Assembly (NCBI GenBank): GCA_015075305.1
Contig: JABTUS010000001.1
Coordinates: 62,001 to 126,000, forward strand
Source of the DNA: Opitutaceae bacterium
GTDB lineage: Bacteria > Verrucomicrobiota > Verrucomicrobiia > Opitutales > Opitutaceae
Length of the DNA stretch: 64,000 nucleotides
Direction: 5' to 3'
In this document: positions 18,412 to 30,915 of the stretch, piece after piece
How the letters are laid out: the number at the start of each line of letters is the position of its first letter
How positions within the stretch are numbered: the first letter of the stretch is position 1
Made by a program: the position numbers and the translations under genes
The notes under the pieces: generated by a model
The model's input: only the letters and a program-made list of their open reading frames with translations
Told to the model about the DNA's origin: nothing
The model's database searches: none

Positions 18412-19631
18412 TCGGCGGTCACCGCAAGCACATCCTCAAGGGATGCAATCCCCGTCTTCGCGGCTTCGAGGCCCGCTTCTCGAAGCGTGCGCATGCCATT
18501 CCGCAGTGCGGCTTCGCGCAGGCGTGCCGCAGACGCCCCCGTCACGATCAACTCTCGGATGCCGTCGTCAACACAGAGAAATTCATGTACGCCCAGGCGG
18601 CCGTTGAATCCGGTATGCAGGCATTGGGCGCAACCGCCTTGATCCGGTGCGCATGATGAACACCGACGCCGCACAAGGCGTTGCGCAAGGACGCCGACAA
18701 GCGCCGAAGCAATGAGAAAGGGCTCGATGCCCAGATCCACCATTCTTGCCACTACACTGGCAGAGTCCGGCGTGTGGAGCGTCGTGATGACAAGATGCCC
18801 CGTCAGCGCCGCCTGGACCGCCACTCGAGCGGTTTCAGGATCGCGCATTTCGCCGACCATGATGACGTCTGGATCATGGCGAAGAAAGGACCTCAGCAGC
18901 GATGCGAAATCAACACCCGCAACCGCGCTGACCGAAGCCTGCATGACACCTTCAAGATCGTATTCCACAGGGTCCTCGGCGGAAAGCATCTTGAGTCGAG
19001 CGGAACCAAGCTCAGCCAGCGCTCCGTACACCGTCGTCGTCTTGCCAGAACCGGTGGGGCCCGTCACGACAACCAGACCATGGGACGATTTCAGGCACTG
19101 TCGGAATCCCGCGAGAGCGTCTGACGACATTCCCAGTGATTCCAGTCCACGCAGCGAATTTCGCTGGTCGAGGATGCGCGCCACGATCGACTCACCGGAA
19201 ATCGTGGCAATTGTCGAAACCCGCAGGGCCACCGGACGGCCATCGACTGAGAATGCTATGCGCCCATCCTGTGGCAGGCGGCACTCGGCGATGTCGAGGT
19301 CTGCCATCACCTTGATTCTCGAGGCGATCAGGGCCATCCAGGAGATGGGTTTCCTGGCAATCGGCCGAAGGACGCCGTCCACGCGCATTCTCACCGAGAC
19401 GAGGGATTCGAAAGGCTCGAAATGGATGTCCGATGCACCATCGCGAACCGCCTGTTCCAGCGTCTGCCGCAGCCAGATCGTTACATCCGATCCGCCTTCC
19501 GCCACAGCGGAAACCTGAGCTCGCAACGTGGATGCGGCCCGCTCCGTTTGTGCATTCCCGAAGTCGACGGACCTTGTCGACAGAATGCCGTCATGCGCAG
19601 GGGCGGTGGACCCTGATTGCCTTTTCGCCAT
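18408..19631 (-). CDS. GspE/PilB-family secretion ATPase without MshEN domain
   Basis: 407 aa from the ATG at 19631 (MAKRQSGST). The core has GASDIHFEPF, Walker [11 protein letters not shown], the Asp box EDPVEY, Walker B HDPDVIMVGEMRDPET and LVITTLHT. A C-terminal four-Cys zinc site (CSSC..GCAQC) is retained. It lacks the N-terminal MshEN/T2SSE domain of the upstream pilB paralogue. It is the third of three tandem type IV pilus / type II secretion ATPases, 23 bases after pilT. It could drive a separate pseudopilus or modulate the main one; this is inference. Confidence 0.88.
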   Translation of the reverse strand: MAKRQSGSTAPAHDGILSTRSVDFGNAQTERAASTLRAQVSAVAEGGSDVTIWLRQTLEQAVRDGASDIHFEPFESLVSVRMRVDGVLRPIARKPISWMALIASRIKVMADLDIAECRLPQDGRIAFSVDGRPVALRVSTIATISGESIVARILDQRNSLRGLESLGMSSDALAGFRQCLKSSHGLVVVTGPTGSGKTTTVYGALAELGSARLKMLSAEDPVEYDLEGVMQASVSAVAGVDFASLLRSFLRHDPDVIMVGEMRDPETARVAVQAALTGHLVITTLHTPDSASVVARMVDLGIEPFLIASALVGVLAQRLVRRRCSSCAPDQGGCAQCLHTGFNGRLGVHEFLCVDDGIRELIVTGASAARLREAALRNGMRTLREAGLEAAKTGIASLEDVLAVTAD

Positions 19632-19654
19632 CGGATGAGTGCGCGGCCCGGGCG

Positions 19655-20737
19655 CTAGAGAGCCCGAAGCTTGAAGCCGAGCTGGGTCAGCTTTTCCCTC
19701 ATCGTTATCGGATCCTGCGCCTTTTCCATCGCCTCGTCTGGCGAGACCATCTCGCGGTTCACCAGACTCATGAGGTGCGTGTCCATGGTGATCATTCCAA
19801 GATTCGCGCCGGTCTGAATGTCGGAGGTGATCCGAAAGGTCTTGTTTTCGCGGATCAGCGAGGCGATCGACGTGGTGTTGATCATGATCTCGTATCCCGC
19901 GATGCGCCCGCCTCCCGTCTTCTTGCACAGCACCTGGGAAATGACCGCGACGATTGAGGAAGCGAGCTGTGTGCGAATCATCTCCTTCATGTTGGCGGGA
20001 AACGCGTCGACGATGCGGTCGATCGTCTTTGCAGCGCTGTTCGTGTGCAGCGTGCCGAAGACGAGGTGACCGGTCTCTGCGGCGCTGATCGCCGCTTCGA
20101 TCGTCTCCAGGTCGCGCATTTCACCCACGAGAATGATGTCCGGGTCCTGGCGCAGCGCGCGCCGGATCGCCTCCGAGAACGACGGCACATCGACACCGAT
20201 CTCACGCTGCGTCACGATGCACTGCTTGTGGGGATGATAGTATTCGATCGGATCCTCGATCGTGATGATGTGCCCGTCGCGATGCTCATTGATGTAGTTG
20301 ATCATCGACGCCAGTGTCGTGGATTTGCCCGATCCGGTCGGCCCGGTGACCAGGATCAGGCCGCGCGGCCGATAGAGGAGTTCCTTGATCCGATCGGGCA
20401 GACCGATGTCACGCAGTCCGAACATGCGGTTCGGAATCTGGCGGAGGACCAGGCCGTAGCTTCCCTTGGCCTTGAGTATCGAGACGCGAAAACGCGCCCG
20501 ATCCATATAGGCGAAACCAAAGTCTGAACCGCCGTTGAGCTTCAGGTTCTGAACGTGGTTGTCCGGGGCGATGGAAAGGACCAGTTTTTCCGTGTCGTCC
20601 GGTCCGAGATTGGGTCCCTCGATCGGCACCATGCTTCCACTGATGCGCAGGGTTGGAGGCTGGCCGACCTGGCAGTGGAGGTCAGAGGCATTCTGATCCA
20701 CGACCAGTTCGAGAAGATCGTTCATTTCATAGCTCAT
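19655..20737 (-). CDS. pilT: Twitching motility retraction ATPase PilT
   Basis: Hexameric ATPase of 360 aa that depolymerises type IV pili. The N-terminal PAS-like domain begins [17 protein letters not shown]. Walker A is [10 protein letters not shown], the Asp box EDPIEY, Walker [15 protein letters not shown], and the His box FGTLHTNSA. The PilT-specific AIRNLIRE-like motif appears as [11 protein letters not shown]. It has no zinc Cys, as expected for PilT. It sits between two PilB-type ATPases (26 and 23 base gaps), so extension and retraction motors are co-transcribed. Confidence 0.95.
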   Translation of the reverse strand: MSYEMNDLLELVVDQNASDLHCQVGQPPTLRISGSMVPIEGPNLGPDDTEKLVLSIAPDNHVQNLKLNGGSDFGFAYMDRARFRVSILKAKGSYGLVLRQIPNRMFGLRDIGLPDRIKELLYRPRGLILVTGPTGSGKSTTLASMINYINEHRDGHIITIEDPIEYYHPHKQCIVTQREIGVDVPSFSEAIRRALRQDPDIILVGEMRDLETIEAAISAAETGHLVFGTLHTNSAAKTIDRIVDAFPANMKEMIRTQLASSIVAVISQVLCKKTGGGRIAGYEIMINTTSIASLIRENKTFRITSDIQTGANLGMITMDTHLMSLVNREMVSPDEAMEKAQDPITMREKLTQLGFKLRAL

Positions 20738-20763
20738 AATTCCTTCACGTCATTTTTTCGTCA

Positions 20764-22476
20764 TCAGGTGTTCGACAACACCTCCTCCAGCGTTGTCAGT
20801 CCCTCGTTGACCTTTGCAAAGCCATCCTCCCTGAGAGTCCGTCCTCCGCGGTTCCTCCAGCGTGCGCGCAATTGCGCTTCGGTTGATCCATCGTGAATGG
20901 ATTCATGAATCCCAGGATCGATTTCCAGCAGCTCGAACAAGCCGATTCGCCCTGAATAGCCCGAACCAGAGCATTTGTCGCATCCGGCGCCCTTGAACGC
21001 GCGGATGCTGACCCGCCCATGGTCCAGCCCCTCGGTGACGCGAGGGTTTGTTGGCGAAAGTGCATGCGGAATCCGGCAGTGGGGGCAAATCCGGCGCACC
21101 AGCCGCTGGGCCAGCACACCCTTCAGGCCTGCGGAAATCATGAAGGGTTTCACTCCAAGATCGCGCAGTCGCGTGATCGCTCCGCAGGCATCGTTGGTGT
21201 GAAGTGTGGAAAGGACAAGATGCCCCGACATCCCCGCATTGGCCGCGAGGTCTGCAGTCTCCCGATCCCGGATCTCTCCGACCATGAGAATATTTGGCGC
21301 CTGACGAAGAAGCGCCCGCATGGCGCGGGCAAATGTCATGCCGATTTCCGGACGAACCGGCACCTGATTGATCCCCTGCATCTGATATTCGACGGGGTCC
21401 TCCACCGTGACGATTTTTCGTCCGGGCACATTGAGTGAGTTCAGCACGCCGTAGAGCGTGGTGGACTTTCCGGATCCCGTGGGTCCAGTGACCAGAAGCA
21501 ATCCGTCCCCTCTTGAAGTCAGGCGACTCCACGCATCCAAACTGGTTCGATCAAAACCAAGATCGGAAAGGCCCAGATTCGAACCGGTGTCATTGTGCAT
21601 CCGCATGACGACACTTTCTCCGTGCGTCGTGGGAATGACCGAGACTCTTAAATCGACGGGAATTCCCTTGTACTCCTGGCGCAGACGTCCGTCCTGCGGA
21701 CGCCGCCGTTCTGCAATCGACAGACGCGAAAGGATTTTGATGCGCGCCACGATGGACGAATACTGGGTCGCTGAGGTCCTGCCCACTTCATGCAGCACAC
21801 CATCCACTCGATTTCTGATGCGCACGAACGAACCCAACGGTTCCAAATGGATATCCGAGGCGCGACGGTCCAGGGCGTCGGTGAATAGTTTGCGCACCAG
21901 CTCACTTATCGGCTCATCCTCAAGGTTGCTTAGTCCTCCTTCCGACAGCCCCTCTGACTTGGGAACGTCCCCCAAACCCATTTCAACATATTCAGCAGGC
22001 CCCGGTCCGGCCTCCTCTCCAACCGATTTGCATTCAATATCATAGAACTCGGCTATGGCCCGCTCGATTTCCGCGGCTGGTGCCAGGACGGGCTCGATTT
22101 CGACTCCTACCAACTCGCGAACAGCGTCGATCCGTTTCTGGTCAAAAGGATTGCTTATCGCAAATCTGAAGAAGCTGCGGCCGGCTTCGATAGGAACCAC
22201 CTGGTTGCGCCGCGCGAAATCGGCGGGCATTCGATCCAAGGCGTCGATGGCCACAGAACCACGCGAAAGACTGAGGGCGACAGGAAGTCCGAAGGCATGG
22301 GCAAGTGACTCGGCCTGCGACCAAGCGATGGCCGGCGGGCCATCTTCGCATCTTGATTCTGGTGACGCAGAGGGTTCCCCAACGCCTACTCGATCTGAAA
22401 ATGCATCCTTCTTCCCCAGCAACTCTCCCGACCCGATTGGGGCTGCCCGAACGAGAAACTCGCCGTCACCTTTCAT
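20764..22476 (-). CDS. pilB: Type IV pilus assembly ATPase PilB (GspE family)
   Basis: Extension ATPase of 570 aa. The N-terminal MshEN-type region lies at about 45-175, a potential c-di-GMP or PilM-binding module. The catalytic core has RRASDIHLEPLG, Walker [21 protein letters not shown], Walker B PNILMVGEIRDRET and LSTLHTNDA. The zinc site is CPHC...CDKC. The first 40 residues are low-complexity, so the exact start is uncertain. It lies 35 bases after rho and 26 before pilT, so pilus motors are expressed with coaE-rho. Confidence 0.92.
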   Translation of the reverse strand: MKGDGEFLVRAAPIGSGELLGKKDAFSDRVGVGEPSASPESRCEDGPPAIAWSQAESLAHAFGLPVALSLSRGSVAIDALDRMPADFARRNQVVPIEAGRSFFRFAISNPFDQKRIDAVRELVGVEIEPVLAPAAEIERAIAEFYDIECKSVGEEAGPGPAEYVEMGLGDVPKSEGLSEGGLSNLEDEPISELVRKLFTDALDRRASDIHLEPLGSFVRIRNRVDGVLHEVGRTSATQYSSIVARIKILSRLSIAERRRPQDGRLRQEYKGIPVDLRVSVIPTTHGESVVMRMHNDTGSNLGLSDLGFDRTSLDAWSRLTSRGDGLLLVTGPTGSGKSTTLYGVLNSLNVPGRKIVTVEDPVEYQMQGINQVPVRPEIGMTFARAMRALLRQAPNILMVGEIRDRETADLAANAGMSGHLVLSTLHTNDACGAITRLRDLGVKPFMISAGLKGVLAQRLVRRICPHCRIPHALSPTNPRVTEGLDHGRVSIRAFKGAGCDKCSGSGYSGRIGLFELLEIDPGIHESIHDGSTEAQLRARWRNRGGRTLREDGFAKVNEGLTTLEEVLSNT

Positions 22477-22511
22477 GAGGAGAAGGTGACGGCGGGTTTC
22501 ATGGTTCCCAG

Positions 22512-24470
<1,959 letters not shown>

Positions 24471-24520
24471 GGTATGTCTAGAAATTAGGATGAATTCGAA
24501 CCGGACAGCTACTCCGCCCG

Positions 24521-25105
24521 TCAGACGCGAATCCCGAGCTGACCTACGAGCGCATCGACTTGAAGTCGCAGGAAGTCAGATGTGCCGTCATTGCCGATTA
24601 CAAAGTCGGCGAGTTCCACTTTACGGGCCAAGGGCAATTGCTTGGAAATGCGAAGTTCGGCATGCGCCCGGGTCATTCCGCGCTTCTCCAGCCGAATCAA
24701 CTGGTTCTCGGGAGTACTGGAGACGCACAGGGTGAAATCAAACCAATTTTCGAGTTGTTTCTCAAACAGGAGTGGAACTTCGAACACCCAGTCCCGAGTA
24801 CGGTCTTCTCGAAGCATTTTTCGCCATATCGAAAACAACTTCGGAAGCAGAAGTTCTTCAAGCCATTGTCTGTCAGCATCATTTTCAAAGATTCGGAGTG
24901 CGAGATAACTGCGGCGGACAGCTCGATCTTCCGACAAGACCATCGAGCCAAAATAGCACACCAATGAGTCCAGAATCTGTTCATTTACAAGCAACTGACT
25001 GCGAATCACTTCATCAGAATCCAAACGTGCAAGACCACGGCCTTCCATAAGCCGCGCAACCGTCGACTTCCCGCACCCCATTCCTCCCGTGACGCCAATA
25101 ACCAT
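24521..25105 (-). CDS. coaE: Dephospho-CoA kinase
   Basis: Last step of coenzyme A synthesis, phosphorylating dephospho-CoA. 194 aa with P-loop GGMGCGKS at 7-14, LDSDEVIR (the Asp that activates the 3'-OH) and the lid RLEKRGMTRAHAELRISKQ-like segment ending ADFVIGNDG. Length is normal. It heads the coaE-rho-pilB-pilT transcript, 50 bases before rho, and is divergent from comM. The gene is visibly more AT-rich than its neighbours (29 G/C in the 60 bases 24781-24840, against 43 of 60 at 24121-24180 in rho). Confidence 0.94.
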   Translation of the reverse strand: MVIGVTGGMGCGKSTVARLMEGRGLARLDSDEVIRSQLLVNEQILDSLVCYFGSMVLSEDRAVRRSYLALRIFENDADRQWLEELLLPKLFSIWRKMLREDRTRDWVFEVPLLFEKQLENWFDFTLCVSSTPENQLIRLEKRGMTRAHAELRISKQLPLARKVELADFVIGNDGTSDFLRLQVDALVGQLGIRV

Positions 25106-25143
25106 ATAACCACTATTTAATGCCAGTTAAATGCATATTTGGC

Positions 25144-25172
25144 TTGATAAGGCAATACTGCAATTCTTCTTA
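25144..25172 (+). promoter_or_regulatory. Possible comM promoter
   Basis: TTGATA, 17 bases, TTCTTA in the AT-rich coaE-comM divergent gap; it would start RNA about 35 bases before the comM ATG at 25215. The -10 match is poor. Confidence 0.25.
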
Positions 25173-25214
25173 GATTGTGATGCTCACACGGGAAATTCCA
25201 TTCAGATACGCTCC

Positions 25215-26759
25215 ATGCTCGCCACCCTAAAATCCGCGGCTCTTCAAGGGATCGATGCTGAGCTCGTTCATGTTGAGGTCAACACTGGGGAAGCTGGAAC
25301 GCCCGACCTGATTCTCGTCGGGCTTCCGGACACCAGCGTGAAGGAGTCGCGCGACCGCGTTTCCTCGGCGGTTGTCAACAGCGGATTCGAGATGCCTTGG
25401 TCGCGCACGACCATCAATCTTGCTCCGGGAAGCATTCGCAAGGAAGGCCCATGCTACGATCTCCCCATCGCCATCGGACTGCTGATCGCCACCGGACAGC
25501 TTGTCGGTGCGTCACTTCAGAATTTTCTGATTGCTGGTGAGATGAGCCTGTCAGGCGCAACCCGGCCCGTGCGCGGTTCCCTTGCGATGGGCCGTATGGC
25601 GCGACAACTGGGAATGAAAGGTCTCCTCCTGCCGGCAACCTCAGCCATGGAGGCGGCGTTGGTTGACGGCATTGAGGTCTACGCGATCGCTTCTCTCGAC
25701 CAGGCATTTCGCTTTCTGAACGGAGAGATCCACCTGGAGCCTGTGAACCCCGGCAATGCGAGGCAGATTCTTTCCAGCGGATGCAATGACAGCCCCGGCG
25801 ATTTTTCGGAGGTCAAAGGTCAGCATGTGCTGCGGCGCGCAGTGGAGGTCGCCGTTGCCGGCAATCACAACCTGCTCGTCCTCGGTCCACCGGGCTCGGG
25901 GAAATCAATGGTCGCCAAACGCATTCCTTCAATCATGCCCTCGCCCACGCAGGATGAATCTCTCGAAGTCCTGAGCATTCACTCTGCCGCCGGTCAAACA
26001 CTTGCCGGAGGAGGAGTCGGTTTTGGGCGGCGACCTGTTCGCTCCCCTCATCACACCGTTTCTGACGTTGCACTGCTTGGCGGAGGCTCGATTCCCGGTC
26101 CCGGGGAAATCTCCCTCGCTCACCACGGTGTGCTCTTTCTTGACGAGCTGCCTGAATTCAAACGCTCGGCGCTGGAGGTGTTGCGACAGCCGCTCGAGGA
26201 TGGACAGGTGACCATTTCGCGAAGTGCGGGAAAGGTCACCCTGCCCTGCGCCTTCATGCTCGTTGCGGCCATGAATCCCTGCCCCTGTGGCTACCTCGGC
26301 GATCCACGCCACCAATGCCGCTGCACTCCCACTCAAGTGCAGCGATACCGGGCACGCATCAGTGGTCCCTTGCTCGACCGCATCGATCTGCACATCGAGG
26401 CGCCTGCACTGACGCTTTCAGAACTGCGTACGGACACTCAAGGTGAGCCTTCATCGGCGATCCGATTGCGCACTGAGGCCGCCCGAAGGCGTCAGCATGA
26501 CCGTTTCCAGGGTTCCCGCACGACATCAAACGCCCGGATGAATCATGCACAGATCCGTCAGCACTGTCGCCTGACTTCCAGCCAGGGAGATCTGCTTCAG
26601 GGCGCCATGGAAGAGCTCCGCCTCTCCGCGCGCGCCTACGACCGCATTCTCAAGGTCTCCCGCACGATCGCCGATCTTGCCGCCAGCGAAGCGATCGAAG
26701 ACCAGCACTTGCTCGAGGCGATCCAATACCGCGGACTGGACCGTTCCCTTTTCCAGTGA
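25215..26759 (+). CDS. comM: ComM/YifB-family Mg-chelatase-like AAA+ ATPase
   Basis: About 514 aa from [16 protein letters not shown]; the 28 upstream in-frame codons are not family-like. The N-terminal Lon-protease-like fold (residues 1-170) has [15 protein letters not shown]. The AAA+ core has Walker A GPPGSGKS at 224-231 and the Mg-chelatase signature around [22 protein letters not shown] Cys cluster [15 protein letters not shown] follows. In naturally competent bacteria ComM is a branch-migration helicase that helps integrate donor DNA. It lies divergent from the type IV pilus motor operon, a setting consistent with DNA uptake, though no com genes are in view. Confidence 0.93.
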   Translation: MLATLKSAALQGIDAELVHVEVNTGEAGTPDLILVGLPDTSVKESRDRVSSAVVNSGFEMPWSRTTINLAPGSIRKEGPCYDLPIAIGLLIATGQLVGASLQNFLIAGEMSLSGATRPVRGSLAMGRMARQLGMKGLLLPATSAMEAALVDGIEVYAIASLDQAFRFLNGEIHLEPVNPGNARQILSSGCNDSPGDFSEVKGQHVLRRAVEVAVAGNHNLLVLGPPGSGKSMVAKRIPSIMPSPTQDESLEVLSIHSAAGQTLAGGGVGFGRRPVRSPHHTVSDVALLGGGSIPGPGEISLAHHGVLFLDELPEFKRSALEVLRQPLEDGQVTISRSAGKVTLPCAFMLVAAMNPCPCGYLGDPRHQCRCTPTQVQRYRARISGPLLDRIDLHIEAPALTLSELRTDTQGEPSSAIRLRTEAARRRQHDRFQGSRTTSNARMNHAQIRQHCRLTSSQGDLLQGAMEELRLSARAYDRILKVSRTIADLAASEAIEDQHLLEAIQYRGLDRSLFQ

Positions 26760-26767
26760 GCGTCAAT

Positions 26768-27817
26768 TCAAGGCCGTCCCGATTCCGCGGACAGGAGGAC
26801 ATGTTCGATCTCCGCGATCTCGGTCCTTCGCCGATCCTCTGGCAAGTCCGCCACCTCCCAGCCTGCCCTGGCCAGCGCGGCCAGTTCATTGCGGGAAAAG
26901 CCTCCCTGAGACGCGAGGGCCAGATATTCGTCTGCAATGGAATTCCCGAAAATCAGGGGATCATCCGTGCTTATCGTGCAACGAATTCCCTGATTCATGA
27001 ACCTGCGCAGCGGATGCTCGCGTATCGATGGCACCACCTTCAGGTGGACGTTGCTGATTGGACACATGTCAAAGGTCGTTCCCGTGTCGCGCGCCAGCGC
27101 CAGCACCGCCGGATCCTCAATCGCTCGCACACCGTGTTGAACCCGTCGAACGCCAAGGTCCTCAATGGCCTCGCGCACGCGTGCCGCGCCATCAAACTCG
27201 CCTGCATGACACTTTGTGACCTTCCCGGCGGCCCTCACTCGTTCCCAAATCCTCGCGGTCCAGGCCTGCGTCGGAACCTGCTCGAATCCGTGAAGGTCAA
27301 CTCCGGCGAGTCCCTCCCAATTCTCGAGGTCATCGATCGTCGCCCGAAGGGGACCATCGTAGTCCGAACGAAGCATGCCGGCAAAAATCCGCACCTCCAT
27401 CCCCGCAGGAACCGCAGCCCGGATCGCCGCCACAATCTCCGGGCCGGGCACCCCGATATAGTGCGTCACTGGAAGATGGAACGACGTTTCCACATACCGC
27501 ACGTTGCCCGCGACGTGCTTCCGAAAGATCGCTCGCATGGCCTCATGGTAGCGTTCGGCTGAGGTGAACCACGGCAGCGCATGGTTCAGCAGTGTTTCCT
27601 CAAATTCGGGAAAGGAGGCGAATCGATGGCTGCGTGAATGAAATGCCGGCGCCTCGGGATAAGCCTCGGGCTTCCACGCGCGAAGCAGCTCGTAGGGCAA
27701 TGCTCCCTCCACATGAAGATGCGTTTCCGTCTTCGGCAGTGACTGGACAAACGCGCGAAGTGCAGGATCGGCGGTCGTCATCGAATGGCGCCCCACTCCA
27801 CAGTGGGTTTCGTTCAC
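26768..27817 (-). CDS. Adenosine/adenine deaminase-family metal hydrolase
   Basis: 349 aa, TIM-barrel deaminase. Metal ligands are seen in THLHVEGAL (H33, H35), the catalytic Glu and His in KCHAGE, VQHGVRA, and the STDDP end motif with the active-site Asp. The THLHVEGAL form is shared by adenosine deaminase-like, adenine deaminase and related N6-substituted adenosine enzymes, so the substrate is not fixed. The start is a GTG supported by a strong ribosome binding site; a later Met is at 27781. It starts 2 bases after the aminopeptidase stop, so the two are coupled. Confidence 0.85.
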   Translation of the reverse strand: MNETHCGVGRHSMTTADPALRAFVQSLPKTETHLHVEGALPYELLRAWKPEAYPEAPAFHSRSHRFASFPEFEETLLNHALPWFTSAERYHEAMRAIFRKHVAGNVRYVETSFHLPVTHYIGVPGPEIVAAIRAAVPAGMEVRIFAGMLRSDYDGPLRATIDDLENWEGLAGVDLHGFEQVPTQAWTARIWERVRAAGKVTKCHAGEFDGAARVREAIEDLGVRRVQHGVRAIEDPAVLALARDTGTTFDMCPISNVHLKVVPSIREHPLRRFMNQGIRCTISTDDPLIFGNSIADEYLALASQGGFSRNELAALARAGWEVADLPEDRRRTEIAEIEHVLLSAESGRP

Positions 27818-27819
27818 AA

Positions 27820-28944
27820 CTACCCCTTCCGTTCGAGCAGGTAATCCGGATTCAGCTTGTGCAGGGATTTTGGAACGAAAAGGCCGTCCTTGCGGATCAA
27901 CCTGCCGTCAAACCAGATCTCTCCCCCGCCGTAATCCGGACGCTGGATGCAGACCATGTCCCAATGAACCTGCGAACGATTGCCGTTGCCCACACCCTCG
28001 TAGGCCTGTCCTGGAGTGAAATGGAAGGATCCCGCAATCTTCTCATCAAAGAGAATGTCACGCATCGGATGCAGGATGTGGGGATTGAATCCCAGGGCAA
28101 ATTCACCGATGAAGCGGGCACCGTCATCGCTGTCCAGGATTTCGTTCAGCCGCCTGGTGTTGTTTGATGTTGCCTCGACAATCCGGCCCTTCCTGAAAAC
28201 CAGTCGGATTCCATCGAATGAGGTTCCAAGATAGACCGTGGGGGCATTGTACTGGATCACGCCTTCCACCGAGTCCTTCACCGGGCAGGAAAACACCTCG
28301 CCATCCGGAATATTCCGAAGCCCACCGCACTCGCGGGATCCGATTCCCTTGATCGAGAACTGCAGATCCGTGCCCGGCCCCTTGATGTGCACTCGATCCG
28401 TCCGATCCATCAAGGTCTTCAGAACCTTCATGCCGGGGGACATCCTCGAGTAGTCGAGCGTGCACACCCTGAAATAGAAATCCTCGAACGCCTCGGTGCT
28501 CATGCCCGCCTGCTGAGCCATGGCGGAGGTCGGCCAGCGCAGCACCACCCACTTGGTGTCATTGACCCGATGATCCAGAACCGGCTTCATGATGCGGCTC
28601 ACGAGTTGAACCTTGGACGGGGGCACGTCGGATGATTCAAAGATGTTCTCCGATCCGCGGACGGCGATGTAGGCATCCATTCTCTCCATGCGCTTCAGTT
28701 CGACCTCAGCATGAGGCTGGAACTGCGCCTCCTCGGCACCGAGCATCAGTTCGCGTGAGACGCGCGCTCGATGAATCTGCACGTAAGGATGCGCTCCGCG
28801 GGCACGCGCCGCGCGGATCAGCGCAATCACCATCGCATCAGGAATGTCAAAGGCGTCGATCAGGACCCGCTCGCCTCTGGAAAGGTGGGTGGAAAATCCG
28901 GTCAATCCCTCCGCCAGTTTTTCGTAGCGCGTGTCGATGATCAT
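27820..28944 (-). CDS. M29-family metalloaminopeptidase
   Basis: 374 aa, thermophilic-type aminopeptidase family (AmpS/PepS), a cytoplasmic two-metal exopeptidase. The family-typical blocks are RNIPDGEVF with the metal-bridging Glu, [11 protein letters not shown], and the C-terminal [15 protein letters not shown]...SQVHWDMV with His/Asp ligands. Length is slightly short of the usual 400-410. It is the first gene of a two-gene unit with the deaminase. A terminator from the opposite, upstream MFS gene lies between 28944 and 29068. Confidence 0.9.
   Translation of the reverse strand: MIIDTRYEKLAEGLTGFSTHLSRGERVLIDAFDIPDAMVIALIRAARARGAHPYVQIHRARVSRELMLGAEEAQFQPHAEVELKRMERMDAYIAVRGSENIFESSDVPPSKVQLVSRIMKPVLDHRVNDTKWVVLRWPTSAMAQQAGMSTEAFEDFYFRVCTLDYSRMSPGMKVLKTLMDRTDRVHIKGPGTDLQFSIKGIGSRECGGLRNIPDGEVFSCPVKDSVEGVIQYNAPTVYLGTSFDGIRLVFRKGRIVEATSNNTRRLNEILDSDDGARFIGEFALGFNPHILHPMRDILFDEKIAGSFHFTPGQAYEGVGNGNRSQVHWDMVCIQRPDYGGGEIWFDGRLIRKDGLFVPKSLHKLNPDYLLERKG
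27823..27830 (-). promoter_or_regulatory. Ribosome binding site of the deaminase gene
   Basis: GGAAGGGG lies 5 bases before the GTG at 27817 and overlaps the last codons of the upstream aminopeptidase. It decides the start in favour of GTG over the ATG at 27781. Confidence 0.65.
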
Positions 28945-29000
28945 GATGCAAAGGAAGCAGCTAAGGTCACGGCCCTCATCCTCCGCAAGGTGAAACGAAC

Positions 29001-29030
29001 AAGAAAGGCCGCACCGGAAAGTGCGGCCTC
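29001..29030 (-). terminator. Rho-independent terminator after the MFS gene
   Basis: Perfect 9-bp stem AGGCCGCAC (29006-29014) / GTGCGGCCT (29021-29029) with a 6-base loop; on the minus strand it runs into TTCTTGTT. Confidence 0.85.
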
Positions 29031-29067
29031 TCGAAATCCATCACAAATGGGAGGACTGCCTCTGTCT

Positions 29068-30687
29068 TCAGGATGCCGCCGGCTCAGCCAGGGTCAAAGG
29101 CTTGTAGCCTCCCTTGGACTTGAAGTACAACAGCAGGCAAAGATAGATCACCGCCATCGTGCCCGGAAGAAATGAATCCGCCACCAGTGTGCGACGATCG
29201 CCCTTGGTATCCGCATGGTGAACCGCCTTCTGGGCATCCGTTGCAGAATTGGCCGCGATGGCTGCCTTCGCTTCACCCAGCTTCTTGCCATCAAGACCGT
29301 GAGACTCCGCGAAGAACAGGAATTTGCTGGGCGTCGCTGCCTTGTACTCGGAATAGACGGCCGGATTGTCCTTCACGAGCTCCTCACCCGCAAAACGATC
29401 CTTTGCATAGCCCAGACCGGTTGAGCCAACAAGCCCGGCGGACATCATGCCAAGCCCTCCCATGATGGATATGGCAACCGCACCGGTGCGAGGAAAGCGG
29501 TCGGATGCCACAGCGAGCATTGTCGGCCACAGGAAGGTCTTTCCAACGCCGTAGACTGACAGGGCCAGAATAGCTCCGCCAAATGTTGCGATGCCCGAGG
29601 TCAGATTCAGACCCAGGCAGCCCATGGCCGCGCACACCAGCAGAATTCCAACCGGCGAAAGTCCGATCTTGCGCTCAATGAAGTCCGCGCAGAAGCGCAG
29701 AACGAACATCGTCATCGACGTGAAAACGAACAGGATCTTGCCCTGCTCCGAGTTCAGAATGTTGCCCGTGATGTTCTGGATCCAACCGTCGGTTCCAAGT
29801 TCGACGGCACCCAGAAGAATGTGCGCGATGAAGAGAACGAACAGGAGTCCCGACCCCAGTGCCCAGCCACTGGCTCCGCCAAAGGCGAAGAAAACGACGA
29901 CGCCAATGGCGATGGCGACCCAACCCCAGCTGGGCCCCGTGAAAAACGCCGCCCCCGTCAGTCCTCCAAGCATGGGTCCGAGAGCATCCTTCGAAAACAG
30001 CCAGATGAAGAGCGCGATCACTGCCGACCCCAGGACTCCGACGTCCTTGAGCATCTCACCGAGCTTCAGGCCCTTCGCGGATGCCTCGGATTTCGGCATG
30101 TGCTGACCGAGGAACATGAGGCCGTATATCACCGTTGGCACCAGATAAATTGAGAGCTGCCACTTCCAAGGAAGCTGAAACCGGTCATCGAGGACCCACC
30201 CGCAGATTCCGCCGAGCACCAGGCCGGCCGGCCAGCTGGCGTGAAGGATGTTGAGATAGTGGGTGCGATTCGCCGGAAACAGCGTGGCCACCAAGGGATT
30301 TGCAACGGCCTCCAGCGTACCATTCGCGTAGGCGAAGATGAACATGCCCCAATACAGGCTGTTGTAGGCGCCGGCGCCGTTCGCGGCGAAAGTTACGATC
30401 GCCGACAGCACATGCAGGATGAACGCGAGACCGACCAGTTTGCCGTATCCGATTCGATCGCAGATCAAACCGCCGATGATGATTCCAAAACAGAAACCGG
30501 AGAAACCGGCGCCACCGATCGCACCGATCTGCGCGGCGGTGAAACCGTATTCGGTTCCCCAGTTGTCGAAGATGCCGCCACGGATTGCAAAACCCACGCC
30601 AGCCGCAAGGATTGCCATGAAGCCGGCCCATAGGAGGCGTTTGGCGTTCGGAGCGATGGCTCCGCCGCTTTGATCATTTGAGCTCAT
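29068..30687 (-). CDS. MFS sugar transporter
   Basis: About 539 aa from MSSNDQSGG; earlier in-frame codons to 30864 are Arg-rich and unlike the family. Around 12-14 membrane segments can be seen (for example [41 protein letters not shown] with the MFS loop 2-3 pattern, and LCLLLYF at the end). Glycosyl/fucose permease-like features include NPLVATLFP...[14 protein letters not shown] hydrophilic loop of about 75 residues precedes the last helix. Its position next to an exported oxidoreductase and glycosidase-type proteins suggests import of their sugar product. It has its own terminator. Confidence 0.88.
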   Translation of the reverse strand: MSSNDQSGGAIAPNAKRLLWAGFMAILAAGVGFAIRGGIFDNWGTEYGFTAAQIGAIGGAGFSGFCFGIIIGGLICDRIGYGKLVGLAFILHVLSAIVTFAANGAGAYNSLYWGMFIFAYANGTLEAVANPLVATLFPANRTHYLNILHASWPAGLVLGGICGWVLDDRFQLPWKWQLSIYLVPTVIYGLMFLGQHMPKSEASAKGLKLGEMLKDVGVLGSAVIALFIWLFSKDALGPMLGGLTGAAFFTGPSWGWVAIAIGVVVFFAFGGASGWALGSGLLFVLFIAHILLGAVELGTDGWIQNITGNILNSEQGKILFVFTSMTMFVLRFCADFIERKIGLSPVGILLVCAAMGCLGLNLTSGIATFGGAILALSVYGVGKTFLWPTMLAVASDRFPRTGAVAISIMGGLGMMSAGLVGSTGLGYAKDRFAGEELVKDNPAVYSEYKAATPSKFLFFAESHGLDGKKLGEAKAAIAANSATDAQKAVHHADTKGDRRTLVADSFLPGTMAVIYLCLLLYFKSKGGYKPLTLAEPAAS

Positions 30688-30851
30688 TCTATATTTTTGA
30701 CGTGTTTCGAGGCTAATGAAAACCCACACACGCCGGCGGCGTCGAAACCGACACCGGCGACGTGATGCATGCGGCATTGCAGGTTCCGCAGACAGCTGGA
30801 GGCATGGGAACGAGGGACAATCAGAAAACGCCGAGACGATGAGCAGTCCCG

Positions 30852-30887
30852 GGAAAAGCAGCAAGGCGCATTTTCATGCGCCTTGCT
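30852..30887 (-). terminator. Terminator after the discoidin-like gene
   Basis: 11-bp perfect stem AGCAAGGCGCA (30860-30870) / TGCGCCTTGCT (30877-30887), 6-base loop; downstream on the minus strand is GCTTTTCCC. The U-run is short (4). It separates the discoidin-like gene from the MFS gene, so the MFS gene probably has a promoter in 30688-30850. Confidence 0.65.
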
Positions 30888-30915
30888 TCGCAATCGGAAA
30901 TTCCAGTATTCGGAC

